DNA from: Candidatus Poribacteria bacterium
GTDB taxonomy: Bacteria > Poribacteria > WGA-4E > WGA-3G
Assembly: GCA_022827185.1 (NCBI GenBank)
Contig: JAJDTM010000031.1
Location: 1 to 64,000, forward strand
DNA: 64,000 bases
Reading direction: 5' to 3'
Shown: positions 1 through 9,371 of the stretch, one piece after another
How positions within the stretch are numbered: the first letter of the stretch is position 1
Layout: each line of letters opens with the position of its first letter
The notes under the pieces: model-generated
Told to the model about the DNA's origin: nothing
Databases searched by the model: none
What the model saw: only the letters and a program-made list of their open reading frames with translations
Program-made: the position numbers and the translations under genes

Positions 1-2
1 TG

Positions 3-1190
3 GTCATCGGTGCCGAAGAAGAGATTTTCGAGATGAACAATGGGTGCATCTGCTGCACGGTGCGCGGTGATCTCATCCGTATTTTGGGGAATCTGATGAA
101 GCGTCGCGATAAGTTCGACTACATCATGGTCGAAACCACAGGGCTTGCGGACCCCGGGCCAGTTGCTCAGACGTTCTTCATGGACACCGAAATGCAGGAG
201 AAACTGCAACTGGATTCCGTCACGACGCTGGTTGATGCCAAACACATCTGGCAGCACATCGATGACAGCGACGAGGCGCGTGAACAGATCGCCTTTGCCG
301 ATGTCATTTTGTTGAACAAGATTGACCTTGTGACCGAGGAAGAGTTAGACCAACTGGAAGCCAGAATTCGCAATATGAACAGTGCAGCGAAGATTTATCG
401 AACGAAAGATGCCGTGGTTGAAATGGACAAGATTCTCGATGTCGGCGGATTCGATCTGGACCGGGCGATGGAGGTTGATCCACAGTTTATGGAACCGGAG
501 TATCCGTTTGAATGGGCGGGTGTCTATAACCTTTCGGCAGGCACGCATGAACTGGTTCTTCAAGAAGGGCCTGACCCGACGATGAAAATTGCGTTGGTGC
601 CTGTAAATGCGTCAACCGATGAAGGTTTGGAGGCCGCTGTTGAGCCAGTCGTTATGGTTTTCTCCGATGATGAGCATGAACTTTCGGCGGGTGGTACCCT
701 TCAACCGGGTGGACAACTCATTGCGCTGAATCTTACAGCGGACGAATTACGCTTTGACGTACAGATCGGCAGCTCCGGTGCTTACGCGCTGTTTACCGAG
801 CATCACCCCGACGAATTTCAAGCACAACTCTTTGGCAACGATGCGCTTGTCAAGCCAGTTGTTGAACGCGAATTTAAGCCAGACCACGAACATGATGACG
901 AAGTCACATCGGTCGGCATCACAACCCCCGGCGACCTCGACCCCGACCGGCTGAATTTTTGGATTAGCGATCTGCTTCGGACAAAAGGCACCGACATCTT
1001 CCGCATGAAAGGTATTCTGAGCATCAAGGGGCAGCCAGACCGATTCGTCTTCCAAGGTGTTCACATGCTCTTCGACGGTCGCCCTGACCGCCCGTGGGGT
1101 GATGAGCCGCGCTACAATAGCCTCATCTTCATCGGGCGCAACCTTGACCGGACCGAATTGACTAAAGGATTTGAAGCATGTCTCGCTTGA
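3..1190 (+). CDS. CobW/YjiA-family G3E GTPase (metallochaperone), 5' truncated by window edge
   Basis: The frame is open to the left window edge, so the Walker A region lies outside. Numbering from the Met at 33, visible motifs are the GCICC metal-binding motif (residues 4-8), the ETTGLADP switch segment (34-41) and the NKID guanine-specificity motif (95-98). The CobW C-terminal domain runs from about 300 to the end. Between the GTPase and that domain is an extra, predicted beta-rich segment (about 157-275) followed by a His/Asp-rich stretch (HEHDDE). The family hydrolyses GTP to load metal, often Zn or Co, into client proteins; the client here is unknown. It overlaps the downstream WD40 gene by 13 bp, so the two are probably translationally coupled. 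Confidence 0.9.
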   Translation, partial: VIGAEEEIFEMNNGCICCTVRGDLIRILGNLMKRRDKFDYIMVETTGLADPGPVAQTFFMDTEMQEKLQLDSVTTLVDAKHIWQHIDDSDEAREQIAFADVILLNKIDLVTEEELDQLEARIRNMNSAAKIYRTKDAVVEMDKILDVGGFDLDRAMEVDPQFMEPEYPFEWAGVYNLSAGTHELVLQEGPDPTMKIALVPVNASTDEGLEAAVEPVVMVFSDDEHELSAGGTLQPGGQLIALNLTADELRFDVQIGSSGAYALFTEHHPDEFQAQLFGNDALVKPVVEREFKPDHEHDDEVTSVGITTPGDLDPDRLNFWISDLLRTKGTDIFRMKGILSIKGQPDRFVFQGVHMLFDGRPDRPWGDEPRYNSLIFIGRNLDRTELTKGFEACLA

Positions 1191-2233
1191 ACAACCTGAG
1201 CAACCGCTTTGTCGAACCCTCTCAACTGCGCGAAAATTGGAGCGCAACCATCAGCGACCACGTCATTGATCTGGCGTGGTCCCCTGATGGGAAATACGTC
1301 GCTGCCGCGTCGGTTCTCGGTCCGGTGACAATTTTTGAAGGGCATCGTCGAGCGGTTATCCATGCCTTCGACGGGCATGAATTCGGCACAATGTCAATCG
1401 CGTGGCGCCCAGACAGCAAGGTGCTTGCGAGCGCAGGCCAAGATGGGAAAATTCGGTTGTGGGATATGAAAAGTGGCGAAGCGACCCATTCGCTTGACGG
1501 GGGTGCAGCATGGGTTGAGCACCTATCTTGGAGTGGTGGCAAAAGACCGATGCTCGCCTCTGCTGCGGGTCGTAACCTGAAACTCTGGAACGCTGTCGGC
1601 GATCTTGTTCGCGAATATCCCGACCATCAGAGCACGATTTCTGATATTCAATGGAAACCGCATGTAAATCAACTTGCCTCAATTACCTACGGCGGTGTCA
1701 CGCTGTGGGACCCGCAACAGTCGGAAGCCGTCCGTCGATTGGAATGGAAAGGCTCATCACTGGTGATTGCGTGGAGCCCTGACGGCAAACACATCGCCAC
1801 CGGGGATCAAGATTCGACCGTCCATTTCTGGATTATGTCTACCGGTGAGGATTTGCAAATGACTGGCTATCCGACGAAAGTGCGAGAACTCTCGTGGGAT
1901 GCCACGAGTCGATACTTGGCTACGGGAGGCAGTGATGAAGTTACGGTGTGGGATTGTTCCGGGCGCGGACCCGCCGGTACCAGCCCCATTACGCTTTCCG
2001 GGCATCAGGATTTTCTCAGCGTTGTGCGTTTTCAACATCGCGGCAAACTGCTGGCATCAGGCTGTGCCGACGGTCTGGTCTACGTCTGGCAATTGCGAGG
2101 CATCCGCTATTCTCTGGCGGCTCATGAAGCCGCTCTGACAGCAGGGGTCACAAGCCTCGTTTGGGCACCAAATGACCAGCATATTGCTGTTGGTGACGAG
2201 TCGGGTGGCGTGCGCGTTTTTTCGATAAGTTAA
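1178..2233 (+). CDS. WD40 repeat beta-propeller protein
   Basis: A 351-residue protein made almost entirely of WD40-type blades, recognisable from repeated W-SPDGK---A segments followed by ---V--W (for example WSPDGKYVAAAS, LASAGQDGKIRLWD, LASGCADGLVYVWQ); about seven blades fit the length. No signal peptide or membrane segment, so it should be cytoplasmic. The ATG at 1178 has AAAGGA upstream and lies within the 3' end of the CobW gene, in another frame. The overlap suggests the propeller works with the GTPase, perhaps as a scaffold for the metal-receiving client; this is inferred from position only. Confidence 0.88.
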   Translation: MSRLNNLSNRFVEPSQLRENWSATISDHVIDLAWSPDGKYVAAASVLGPVTIFEGHRRAVIHAFDGHEFGTMSIAWRPDSKVLASAGQDGKIRLWDMKSGEATHSLDGGAAWVEHLSWSGGKRPMLASAAGRNLKLWNAVGDLVREYPDHQSTISDIQWKPHVNQLASITYGGVTLWDPQQSEAVRRLEWKGSSLVIAWSPDGKHIATGDQDSTVHFWIMSTGEDLQMTGYPTKVRELSWDATSRYLATGGSDEVTVWDCSGRGPAGTSPITLSGHQDFLSVVRFQHRGKLLASGCADGLVYVWQLRGIRYSLAAHEAALTAGVTSLVWAPNDQHIAVGDESGGVRVFSIS

Positions 2234-2276
2234 AGTTCAATATTAACTGTTCGGTGATTGCAGAGACCACTCCGTC

Positions 2277-2303
2277 GTAGGGGCGAGGGAACCTCGCCCC
2301 TAC
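2277..2303. repeat. 27-bp perfect palindrome, GTAGGGGCGAGG family
   Basis: Two 12-bp arms, GTAGGGGCGAGG and its reverse complement, around a 3-nt centre. Related copies lie at 16338-16364 and 39274-39300, with a longer relative at 30176-30237. Here it sits downstream of the WD40 gene and of the convergent LamG gene, where it could fold as a hairpin in either transcript. No T-tract follows, so terminator function is uncertain. Confidence 0.85.
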
Positions 2304-2343
2304 GGTCAGATTAGATACTGCCATTTTGAAACTTCATAGAACA

Positions 2344-3138
2344 CTACTGGTGTGCTGTTTTGAGCGTGCCCCATGTGATTGTCAACTTTCCGGTGGCATC
2401 AACTGGAGACGGTTGCTGTCCCGACTGTTCAAGTTCCGCGGCGGTCAAGGGACGATTCCACACCTTCACTTCATCAATCAACCCCTTGTAAAACCGATTC
2501 AGATGCTCTCCAACCCAAATTGATTGCCCGCTGTTGATGTCCTTCGTATTGTCATCAACTTCATTAATCAACTTGCCATCCACGTAGAATCGGACCTTTT
2601 TTGCTTTCTGGTCTCGGACACCTGCGAGGAGATGCCACTTGTCATCGTTCAGGAAATCCGGAGAGCTTATTCCAGCACTATTTGCACGTCCTTTATCCCT
2701 GACAGAAAAAGCCATTTTGCCACGGGTCGCTGGGTTATCGCCAGCGACAGAGAGTATCCAAAGCGCATCAGTGCCCGGACGATAGTTCCCGACGATCCCG
2801 TCGTTCTTGGGTGGCTCATCATCTGTTTTTACCCACACTTGGACTGTTAGTGAATCGCCGGTGGAAAAGGTGATCGAATCTTCGAGTGGCACTTCAACAA
2901 AGGCACTCTTGCCATCAAATTCCAACGCTTCGCCATGCTTTCCAGCGACCGTCTTTGTGGAACCGTTAATCGTTCCATCATTGCCTTCTTCAGACTGATC
3001 TTTTACGGTATCACCTTGAATCGTACTTTCATCGAAACTCAGATGCAACACTAATCCTTCCGGCGGATTGGCTTTACTACACGGTGCAAAACTGATGAGT
3101 ATGCCCATCACTGCGAAAACGACAATAACACCTTTCAT
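2344..3138 (-). CDS. Secreted LamG/concanavalin-A-like domain protein
   Basis: A 264-residue protein with an N-terminal signal peptide (hydrophobic residues about 4-20, likely cleavage near CSKA). One LamG/pentraxin-like jelly-roll fills residues about 28-240: LVLHLSFDES, then AGKHGEALEFDGKSAFVEVP, SLTVQVWVKTD, KWHLLAGVRD, VRFYVDGKLI and GLIDEVKVWNRPLTAAEL. These are the standard motifs of the fold, which binds glycans or acts as an adhesion module. The start is supported by AAAAGGAG six nt upstream. It faces the plus-strand WD40 gene and is followed by a palindrome. Its ligand cannot be told from the sequence. Confidence 0.88.
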   Translation of the reverse strand: MKGVIVVFAVMGILISFAPCSKANPPEGLVLHLSFDESTIQGDTVKDQSEEGNDGTINGSTKTVAGKHGEALEFDGKSAFVEVPLEDSITFSTGDSLTVQVWVKTDDEPPKNDGIVGNYRPGTDALWILSVAGDNPATRGKMAFSVRDKGRANSAGISSPDFLNDDKWHLLAGVRDQKAKKVRFYVDGKLINEVDDNTKDINSGQSIWVGEHLNRFYKGLIDEVKVWNRPLTAAELEQSGQQPSPVDATGKLTITWGTLKTAHQ

Positions 3139-3268
3139 GAGAAACTCCTTTTGAGAGATTAGGGAAAATAAGAAGGTTTCGGAACCAGTGAAAATACTCT
3201 TAACCGCGTGCTACTACATCAATCGCAAAAATGATAGCAGATTTGACGAAAATAGTCAAAAAAAGAGT

Positions 3269-3411
3269 AGAACTTACGCAAATTTAGCAGAAAACAGATA
3301 TTTTGCACGTTTTAAACCCCCTAAATCCCCCTTATCAGGGGACTTTACGAGGAAAGAAACCCCCTAAATCCCCCTTATCAGGGGGACTTTAAGAGGAAGT
3401 GCGTAAGTCCT
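3269..3411. mobile_element. MITE-like element with two CCCCCTAAATCCCCC core units
   Basis: Terminal inverted repeats AGAACTTACGCA (3269-3280) and TGCGTAAGTCCT (3400-3411) enclose two tandem core units (3317-3352 and 3360-3396), each a palindrome of the type CCCCCTTATCAGGGGG preceded by CCCCCTAAAT. Single-core relatives with the same termini are at 51407-51485 and 63096-63175; a core without termini is at 47263-47298. No coding capacity. It ends 7 bp before the stop codon of the permease at 3419. Confidence 0.8.
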
Positions 3412-3418
3412 AAAGCGT

Positions 3419-4867
3419 TTACTTGAGATCGCATTTGAGAAATGATAACTGTGCTGCGGTAAAGAATAGGGTATTAAAAAGAATCAGCAGTCCGACAGGG
3501 AGAAGGACGCTTTGATAGGAGGGATGCTCTTCAAACCTTGGCACAGCGTTCGGATCTACCGGTTTTTGAGATAAGCCTTCTCTGACAGGATAGATATGTA
3601 AACTCTCCGGATCGTTCCTATCCTCCGTTTTGATGAAATCTGTGAACGTTTGCCTATAACGACGCACCTGTTTGACAAAATTCATGTAACTGACGATTCC
3701 GGTGTTTGCGAGTCCTTCCATCGCATATTGGAAGCAGACTATCGGGGAGATTTGGGTGAGTTCACGGGCGAGTCGCACTTGCCGAAACTGCTGATCTACA
3801 TGGGTATCGGCAATTTGCGTTCTTGTTTCGTATCTTCTCGTGAAGTACGTCGCCCATCGGCGTGTGGCTGACGGATTATCAGGTGAAGGTGCCTCACTGA
3901 GTTTGGTTACCTCCAGCAACTCCGTTGGACGAAATTCATCCTCTATGTTCGCTAATTGTGTGCGTTTTCGCGAGGAGACTATTTCTATGGATGGAATCGG
4001 GTCGAGGGTCCCAACGAAAAGTCCGAGCAGACTTGGAAAGATAAACGCCAAGCAGACCCAAGTTAGCAAAAGCCACACCAAACTCGTGATGGCGTTTGAT
4101 ACGCGACTGGAGAAGAACAATCCGAGAAAAATAAAGATAGAGATGTGCAACGCAAAAAGCCCGACCATCCCCAAAATTCTGAGCCAATCGCCCGAACTAA
4201 ACAGAATACTCTCGGAAAGATAAATGATTAACAGGTTCATGAGGATCCCTATTGTGAGCGGCACCATGAGGGTGAAAAACGCGCCCAGATATTTCGCGAA
4301 TAGCATCTGCCCTCGGGAAATCTGGTTAGACATCATGAGACTCAGTGTTCCGTGTGCACGTTCTCCCGCAATAGCATCAAAGGTAAACAGAATCACAAAA
4401 AAACTCATGAAGATACCGATGAAGACCCAGTCGATTTTGATGCGTGTGGTTGCGTCGCTGCCGTGATTTGAGGGTAGGTATTCAAGTGACCATAGTTCTC
4501 GCCAACTGTAGGCTGTCGTTACGTCGCCGCCGCGCCCTGCTCCTGAGCTTACTATGGGGATAGAACGCGGGATGAGTTCATCAGTCCCATCAGCGCAGAA
4601 TTTGAACGGACTTGGCAGTCTATGAATTTCGCCGGGACCTCGCATCGCGAGTCTCCCTAAATTCTTCTCGGCATCACTCTTGATGCGAGATAACCTTCTT
4701 TCCATCGCCTGATTATATGCATCAACCTCTTCTCTATACCCGTTATTGCCAAAGCCGTATATGAGGGCGTTTGCTACCATCAGCACTGGTAGAAGGATTA
4801 TCATCAAAGCGAACCGCAGCGTCGTGAGGTTGTGATGTATCTCTTTCTTTGCAATATGCCAGATCAT
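3419..4867 (-). CDS. ABC-2 type permease, cassette copy 1, type A
   Basis: A 482-residue integral membrane protein. One N-terminal membrane helix (about 16-37) is followed by a soluble segment of roughly 110 residues, then a bundle of helices from about 148 to 290 that begins with the ABC-2/NosY-type motif FTFDAIAGERAHGTLSLMMS. A second soluble segment of about 150 residues and a last helix near the C-terminus complete it. It is clearly paralogous to the product at 9574 (shared RADPESLHI-like, REGLSQKPV and NAVPRFE motifs near the C-terminus). It is the last gene of sigma-propeller/permease B/permease A. No ATP-binding subunit is encoded nearby, so transport direction and substrate are unknown. 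Confidence 0.85.
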   Translation of the reverse strand: MIWHIAKKEIHHNLTTLRFALMIILLPVLMVANALIYGFGNNGYREEVDAYNQAMERRLSRIKSDAEKNLGRLAMRGPGEIHRLPSPFKFCADGTDELIPRSIPIVSSGAGRGGDVTTAYSWRELWSLEYLPSNHGSDATTRIKIDWVFIGIFMSFFVILFTFDAIAGERAHGTLSLMMSNQISRGQMLFAKYLGAFFTLMVPLTIGILMNLLIIYLSESILFSSGDWLRILGMVGLFALHISIFIFLGLFFSSRVSNAITSLVWLLLTWVCLAFIFPSLLGLFVGTLDPIPSIEIVSSRKRTQLANIEDEFRPTELLEVTKLSEAPSPDNPSATRRWATYFTRRYETRTQIADTHVDQQFRQVRLARELTQISPIVCFQYAMEGLANTGIVSYMNFVKQVRRYRQTFTDFIKTEDRNDPESLHIYPVREGLSQKPVDPNAVPRFEEHPSYQSVLLPVGLLILFNTLFFTAAQLSFLKCDLK

Positions 4868-4877
4868 ATTTTTACTG

Positions 4878-4901
4878 TTCCTTGCGGTTCGGTGAGGTGA
4901 A
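4878..4901 (-). promoter_or_regulatory. Dispersed 5'-UTR element carrying a ribosome binding site
   Basis: Read on the minus strand, TTCACCTCACCGAACCGCAAGGAA lies just before the permease start at 4867; AAGGAA is the likely Shine-Dalgarno, 10 nt from the ATG. Nearly the same block precedes the unrelated ECF sigma gene at 55362 (55371-55394). This suggests a dispersed sequence that brings its own ribosome binding site. Confidence 0.5.
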
Positions 4902-5028
4902 TTGAAAGCATAAACTCTCTCTCCGTTGATCTACGGGAAATACCCAAGCAAAAACCCTGCGGCCGTTGTTGCAGGCTGCGTTTTTTGATATTTCCTTATA
5001 CGAGGTTTAGGATTACAAAACACCTCTT

Positions 5029-5063
5029 AACTGAAAACTGAAAACTGAAAACTGAAAACTGAA
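5029..5063. repeat. Heptamer array, five tandem AACTGAA units
   Basis: Five perfect 7-bp units followed by degenerate AAACTGATAA, filling the 213-bp gap between permeases B and A of cassette copy 1. The corresponding gap in copy 2 is only 10 bp, so the array and flanks were probably gained after duplication. It resembles the short tandemly repeated repetitive heptamers known from cyanobacteria. Similar ACTGATA/GGCTATC-type units occur at 25764-25955, 28197-28222 and 51319-51345. Confidence 0.8.
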
Positions 5064-5080
5064 AAACTGATAACCTCCTT

Positions 5081-6586
5081 TCAACTCATATCGTATCGTA
5101 GGAAAGATAGGTATGTTCCCATGAACAGAACAAGGTTCCACGCCAACAAAATAAAAATATCTCCCGCCGCGCGAGAGAGATTCTCAGAGAGCGGATTATA
5201 TTGGTGCCGAAAAACAGGTAGATCTGCGAACTCGGCTTTTCCTTTATCGCTGGAAAACCACGCCCGCGCAGAAAACGCGTTTTTACCGACAAGATAATCA
5301 ACAATCTGACGTTTATAATTTCGCGTCCCGCGTATAAAATCGTTGTAACTTTTTCTGTCCGTGCCTGTTATTGTGCCGATAGCGAAACGGTACGCGTCTG
5401 CGAAAGAGAGACGAGCGATATTTCTGCCCAATTGTCTGTTGCTTTCGCCAATATCCTCTCTCCGTTTGAGGATCTCCTCGGCATTGTTTACATAGTCAAT
5501 GCGAAGCGGTTCTTGGTATCCCAACACTTCCTGAAATTTGGAGACATCCAGAATGCTAATAGGCTTGATTTCATAAAACTCTTGGAAATCGAGGCTCCCT
5601 GATGAGCGCATATTTATTGACAGTGCAAGGGGACCATCGGCTATAAAAGAGAGCGCGCTTGTTGGATATTTATATCCCCACTTTTTGAGAATATAGGCAT
5701 CCCGTTCCTCCATGAAATCTTCCCACAATTGCTCAATCTGTTGCCGAGCTTCTTTTTCGGGTTGCAATTTATGCGGGGGGAATTTCTCGACTGCAAAGGT
5801 TGCTATATTTGAATGAACGATCGTCAGAAGACCCCAGATAAACATCGAAAGTATCAACGTAGTCGCTGCTTCCTTTGTCCACACTGATAAGAGCATCCCT
5901 AAAAGATAACAGATTGACACATACAACAGTGAGACAAGGAGTACCATGACGAGGCGTAGCAGATCACCACCATCAAAATCAGTCGCGGGAGAGGCATAAG
6001 CGATAACGATTCCGATAGCGAAACTCACCACCACAATCGGAAACAGAGACAATACGCCGCCGAGGTATTTCCCAAACACAAGCATATCTCTCGGAATCGG
6101 ATTAGATAGCACCAGTTTTAGTGTGCCATCCTCCCGCTCTCCTGAAATTGTATTGTAAGCAAACAGAATCGCCAAGGCACTGAGCACGATTTTGAAGACA
6201 AAAATGACATCCACGGAAAGAAAAATCGAGAGGAAAGGATTGTCCGACCCTTGTTTCTGCGCCTCTTTCTCCCATATAGGTGTTGCGAGCTCAATGCTCA
6301 CCATATCCGCACCGGATTTTTCCATCCCGACGTTAAAGATGCTGAGCGGGTTCGGCTTTCTGTGTACTTTCGGATTAATTTGGCTGTAGAGGTCCCATGT
6401 TTGTGTTTCTTCTTGATGCTCCTGAAGGGCGGTGTGATACGCCGATAACCGTTTTTCGTAATCTTCTACTTGAACAAAAACGGCGGCAGCGGTTGACATC
6501 AAACAGACAACAAAACCGATCATGAATCGGGATGTCAGCACATTCGAGGTGAATTCTCGCTGGATAATTAGCCAAAGTGTTGTCAT
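5081..6586 (-). CDS. ABC-2 type permease, cassette copy 1, type B
   Basis: The reading frame is open further upstream, but the ATG at 6586 (MTTLWLIIQREFTSNVL) matches the paralogue's MLTVLIRRELLDNLM and gives 501 residues. Topology: a membrane helix near the N-terminus, a soluble segment of about 110 residues containing NPLSIFNVGM, a helix bundle starting with FAYNTISGEREDGTLKLVLS (the ABC-2/NosY motif), a second large soluble segment, and a final C-terminal helix. It is paralogous to the product at 11006, which shares the PPNPLSIFNVG and RALPD-type motifs. It lies 52 bp behind the sigma-propeller gene. No strong Shine-Dalgarno is seen. Confidence 0.83.
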   Translation of the reverse strand: MTTLWLIIQREFTSNVLTSRFMIGFVVCLMSTAAAVFVQVEDYEKRLSAYHTALQEHQEETQTWDLYSQINPKVHRKPNPLSIFNVGMEKSGADMVSIELATPIWEKEAQKQGSDNPFLSIFLSVDVIFVFKIVLSALAILFAYNTISGEREDGTLKLVLSNPIPRDMLVFGKYLGGVLSLFPIVVVSFAIGIVIAYASPATDFDGGDLLRLVMVLLVSLLYVSICYLLGMLLSVWTKEAATTLILSMFIWGLLTIVHSNIATFAVEKFPPHKLQPEKEARQQIEQLWEDFMEERDAYILKKWGYKYPTSALSFIADGPLALSINMRSSGSLDFQEFYEIKPISILDVSKFQEVLGYQEPLRIDYVNNAEEILKRREDIGESNRQLGRNIARLSFADAYRFAIGTITGTDRKSYNDFIRGTRNYKRQIVDYLVGKNAFSARAWFSSDKGKAEFADLPVFRHQYNPLSENLSRAAGDIFILLAWNLVLFMGTYLSFLRYDMS

Positions 6587-6638
6587 ATTATAAAGAAAAG
6601 AGGCGGATTTTCGACAAAAAGGTTTAAAAAAACAAAAA

Positions 6639-9371
6639 CTACTGATTGGTACGTTCAAAATGGAGCACGCCGCGATGTTCGGTACCGACGTAAAAGGCAT
6701 CTCCATCAACAACGAGAGATGTTATCGTATCTGGAATTTCGGGCACAATTTGTTCCCAAGTCCGTGTTTGCTTTTCTAAGTGATAGATGCCGTCGTCATT
6801 CGCGCCATAAACAGCATCCTCCGCTGTCGCTAACGCTTTAATGATTACGCTTGCCCCCGCTTTATCGGTGATTGCATGCCAAACAACACCATCTTTTGAA
6901 TTAAAAACGCCTCTGTCGGTTGCGACATGCACTGTCGCATCGGCAAGAACAATTTGATTGAAGTGCTCAACTGACTGCGGCAGGTTTGCTGTCCTGTCGT
7001 TCCAACTATCTCCGCCATCAAGCGATTGCAACAGATGCCCATCCCGCTTGCCGACATACACTGTCTCGCCTGACACAGCAAGTTTAAAACCGCGCCCAAC
7101 GTTATCATCTGAAAGTTCGATAGTCTCTTCGACACCTGTGTAGAACCATTCAGTTTCACCCGGATTCCATCGGAAGAGTTTATAGTTGTACTCCATGTAG
7201 AAGGTTTCACCGCTGACAGCGAAATTACCCCACAACCCTTCCCACATTAATTTGTATGCCACTGCGGCATCTGCTTGGACTTGTATTAACTGTTTCAAGA
7301 AACGTTCTGCCCCAAAATCGGGGTTCTCTTGTATGCGTTGACTTGATAGCGAATCCGTACCAGAAGAGAGCGTAATTATCACACCTTGCCCGATTTGCCG
7401 TTCGTCTTTGAAATCGAAACTTCTGCCACCTAACACATGGCACATCAGTTTTGTCGAATTAAAAGAAGGAGAGGTTTCTGAGATGGGGTTTAACACATTG
7501 CCGTCAGCAGATAACCGGAAAATCGCGGTGGAACCGCGCTGTATGCCTTTCGCATAGAGTACCCCATCGGCTTCTACGACCTGAACAATGCGAGGTGTTT
7601 CTTTCGACAAGCGTCTATTAATTTCTAAGGCGAAGTTGACAGTATCCCACGATCTACCGCCATCGGTTGACATGACAAGGTTTGGACCCACCCTGGCGTA
7701 AAGTGCAGTAGAGGCATTTGATGCGGTCCCCGCCACGAACCTGACTAAACCGTCTACACGACTCTCAAACCTTGTATTAAATCGGTGCCATGTTTGACCG
7801 CCATCGGTAGAGCGATGAATCCCGGTACTTCCACCCGTATAGAATGTATTTTCGTCCAATGCCACGGTACTACCGACACTAAACTGCATGGGTGTAATAC
7901 CTGATGACTCTATAGAGGTCCACGTATTCCCACAATCAATTGAACGTGTGACGACACCATCATCTTTCCCTATCAGTAAGAGCGTTTCTCCTGCAGCGAG
8001 CAGTGTCATGCTGGGTAAAACACCTATTAGCAGCGAGGTGTCAGCAGGTGTTATGTCTGTCCATGTGTCGCCGCCATCGGAGGATCGGAATACCCACCAC
8101 GAACGTTTCTCACTTTCCCACAATCGCTTAAAATTTTCTTCCGGCGTTCCATCACCCGCCAAAATATTCACCGAGACAGCGACATAGATCTGGTCTTCAG
8201 CCATCACTAAAGCGTTGACAGTCACAATGTTATCTACTGGCAACGGTAAGTGTTCCCAAGTGCCTGCCTTAAGTCGGTAGACCCCAAAAGAAGTTCCGGT
8301 AAACAGTTTGTCGGGTCCCATCCGTAATGTGCGAATTCCAGACTGTTCTATTGCGCGACTGTCCAAGCCATTGCTTATGTCTGTCCATGAATTGCCGGCA
8401 TCATCGGATCGGAAAATACCCTCATCAAGGCAGAGATAAAAGGTTTCTTCCGTTATCATTAGTTCTCGTATATGGCCTTCTGGGCAAGGACCGATTGAAT
8501 GCCATGTCGCACCACCGTCAGTTGAGGCAAACAATTCATGAGATGAAACAATATAGAGCGTGTCATTGTGCGCCACTACGGGACCATTGTCGTGGCTGTC
8601 TCGACGCGGGAAATCTGCGTTGACCAGTTGCCACGCTTCCTCGCCCGCTGGCAATTTGTAGAGACTCTCGTCTCCTATAACGGCATACAGCACCTTTTCG
8701 GCAGTCGCAGACAGGTTATTGACTGGATGTCGTATGCCGGGTTCGTTTGTCTGAATCCAATTCATGATGTCCTCCATGAGATCGTCTGCACGTTGAAAAT
8801 CTCCCAAGGTTTGGTGAACGATAGCCTCTTCCTTTATTAACCGCTTCCGGGCGCGATGGAGCCGACTTTTAACCGTATTCGGCGATATATCCAGAAAATC
8901 ACCGATTTCTTCACATGTCATTTCACTCAGGTAGTGAAGCATCACCGCTGTCCGTTCACGTACGGGTAATTTTTGAAGGAGGTATTCAACGATTTCGCGT
9001 TGCTTTTGTGTCGTCAATTTTTCAGTCTGTTCTGCTAAATACTGGGCATAGAAAAGTGCCTCTATTTCTGCTTGACTCATCGCCTCTAAAGACTGCATCG
9101 GCATCCTTTTCTCGCCAAGCCATGTGAGGAGGCAGCGGGTGGCAATCATATAAAGCCAGGCCGAAAACCGGTTTGGATCTTTCAGCGTACCGAGTTTTTT
9201 GTAAGCCCTGAGAAAAGTATCCTGCGTAATCTCTTCGGCGACGTGGTAATCCTTGACGCGCCGCCATACGAACGCGTGTATCTGTTTTTCGTGCTTTTTC
9301 ACGAGCGTCGTGAAGGCATCTGCGTCGCCTGCTAAGATACGTTCGACCCATTTCGCGTCGTCGTTTTTCAT
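6639..9371 (-). CDS. ECF sigma factor fused to an Asp-box (BNR/sortilin-like) beta-propeller, cassette copy 1
   Basis: The start at 9371 is fixed by GGAGG five nt upstream and gives 910 residues. Residues about 15-85 are sigma region 2 (AFTTLVKKHEKQIHAF, ITQDTFLRAYKKL, RFSAWLYMIA). Residues about 125-178 are sigma region 4 (LPVRERTAVMLHYL, CEEIGDFLDISPNTVKSRL). A linker leads into a roughly 670-residue beta-propeller with about eight Asp-box motifs such as STDGGATW, SDDAGNSW, SSDGGDTW, STDGGQTW and SLDGGDSW. No signal peptide or membrane helix separates the parts, so the propeller should be cytoplasmic. ECF proteins with C-terminal sensory extensions are known; a sigma/Asp-box fusion heading a permease pair is not one I recognise. 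The propeller probably modulates sigma activity or binds a partner. Confidence 0.85.
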   Translation of the reverse strand: MKNDDAKWVERILAGDADAFTTLVKKHEKQIHAFVWRRVKDYHVAEEITQDTFLRAYKKLGTLKDPNRFSAWLYMIATRCLLTWLGEKRMPMQSLEAMSQAEIEALFYAQYLAEQTEKLTTQKQREIVEYLLQKLPVRERTAVMLHYLSEMTCEEIGDFLDISPNTVKSRLHRARKRLIKEEAIVHQTLGDFQRADDLMEDIMNWIQTNEPGIRHPVNNLSATAEKVLYAVIGDESLYKLPAGEEAWQLVNADFPRRDSHDNGPVVAHNDTLYIVSSHELFASTDGGATWHSIGPCPEGHIRELMITEETFYLCLDEGIFRSDDAGNSWTDISNGLDSRAIEQSGIRTLRMGPDKLFTGTSFGVYRLKAGTWEHLPLPVDNIVTVNALVMAEDQIYVAVSVNILAGDGTPEENFKRLWESEKRSWWVFRSSDGGDTWTDITPADTSLLIGVLPSMTLLAAGETLLLIGKDDGVVTRSIDCGNTWTSIESSGITPMQFSVGSTVALDENTFYTGGSTGIHRSTDGGQTWHRFNTRFESRVDGLVRFVAGTASNASTALYARVGPNLVMSTDGGRSWDTVNFALEINRRLSKETPRIVQVVEADGVLYAKGIQRGSTAIFRLSADGNVLNPISETSPSFNSTKLMCHVLGGRSFDFKDERQIGQGVIITLSSGTDSLSSQRIQENPDFGAERFLKQLIQVQADAAVAYKLMWEGLWGNFAVSGETFYMEYNYKLFRWNPGETEWFYTGVEETIELSDDNVGRGFKLAVSGETVYVGKRDGHLLQSLDGGDSWNDRTANLPQSVEHFNQIVLADATVHVATDRGVFNSKDGVVWHAITDKAGASVIIKALATAEDAVYGANDDGIYHLEKQTRTWEQIVPEIPDTITSLVVDGDAFYVGTEHRGVLHFERTNQ

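Noticed and set aside
747..1247. 166-codon minus-strand open frame opposite the CobW/WD40 junction
   Set aside because: It is antisense to two genes with clear motifs, has no ribosome binding site and no recognisable protein pattern.
5029..5063. Heptamer run considered as a CRISPR array
   Set aside because: Units are contiguous 7-mers without spacers and no cas genes are present.
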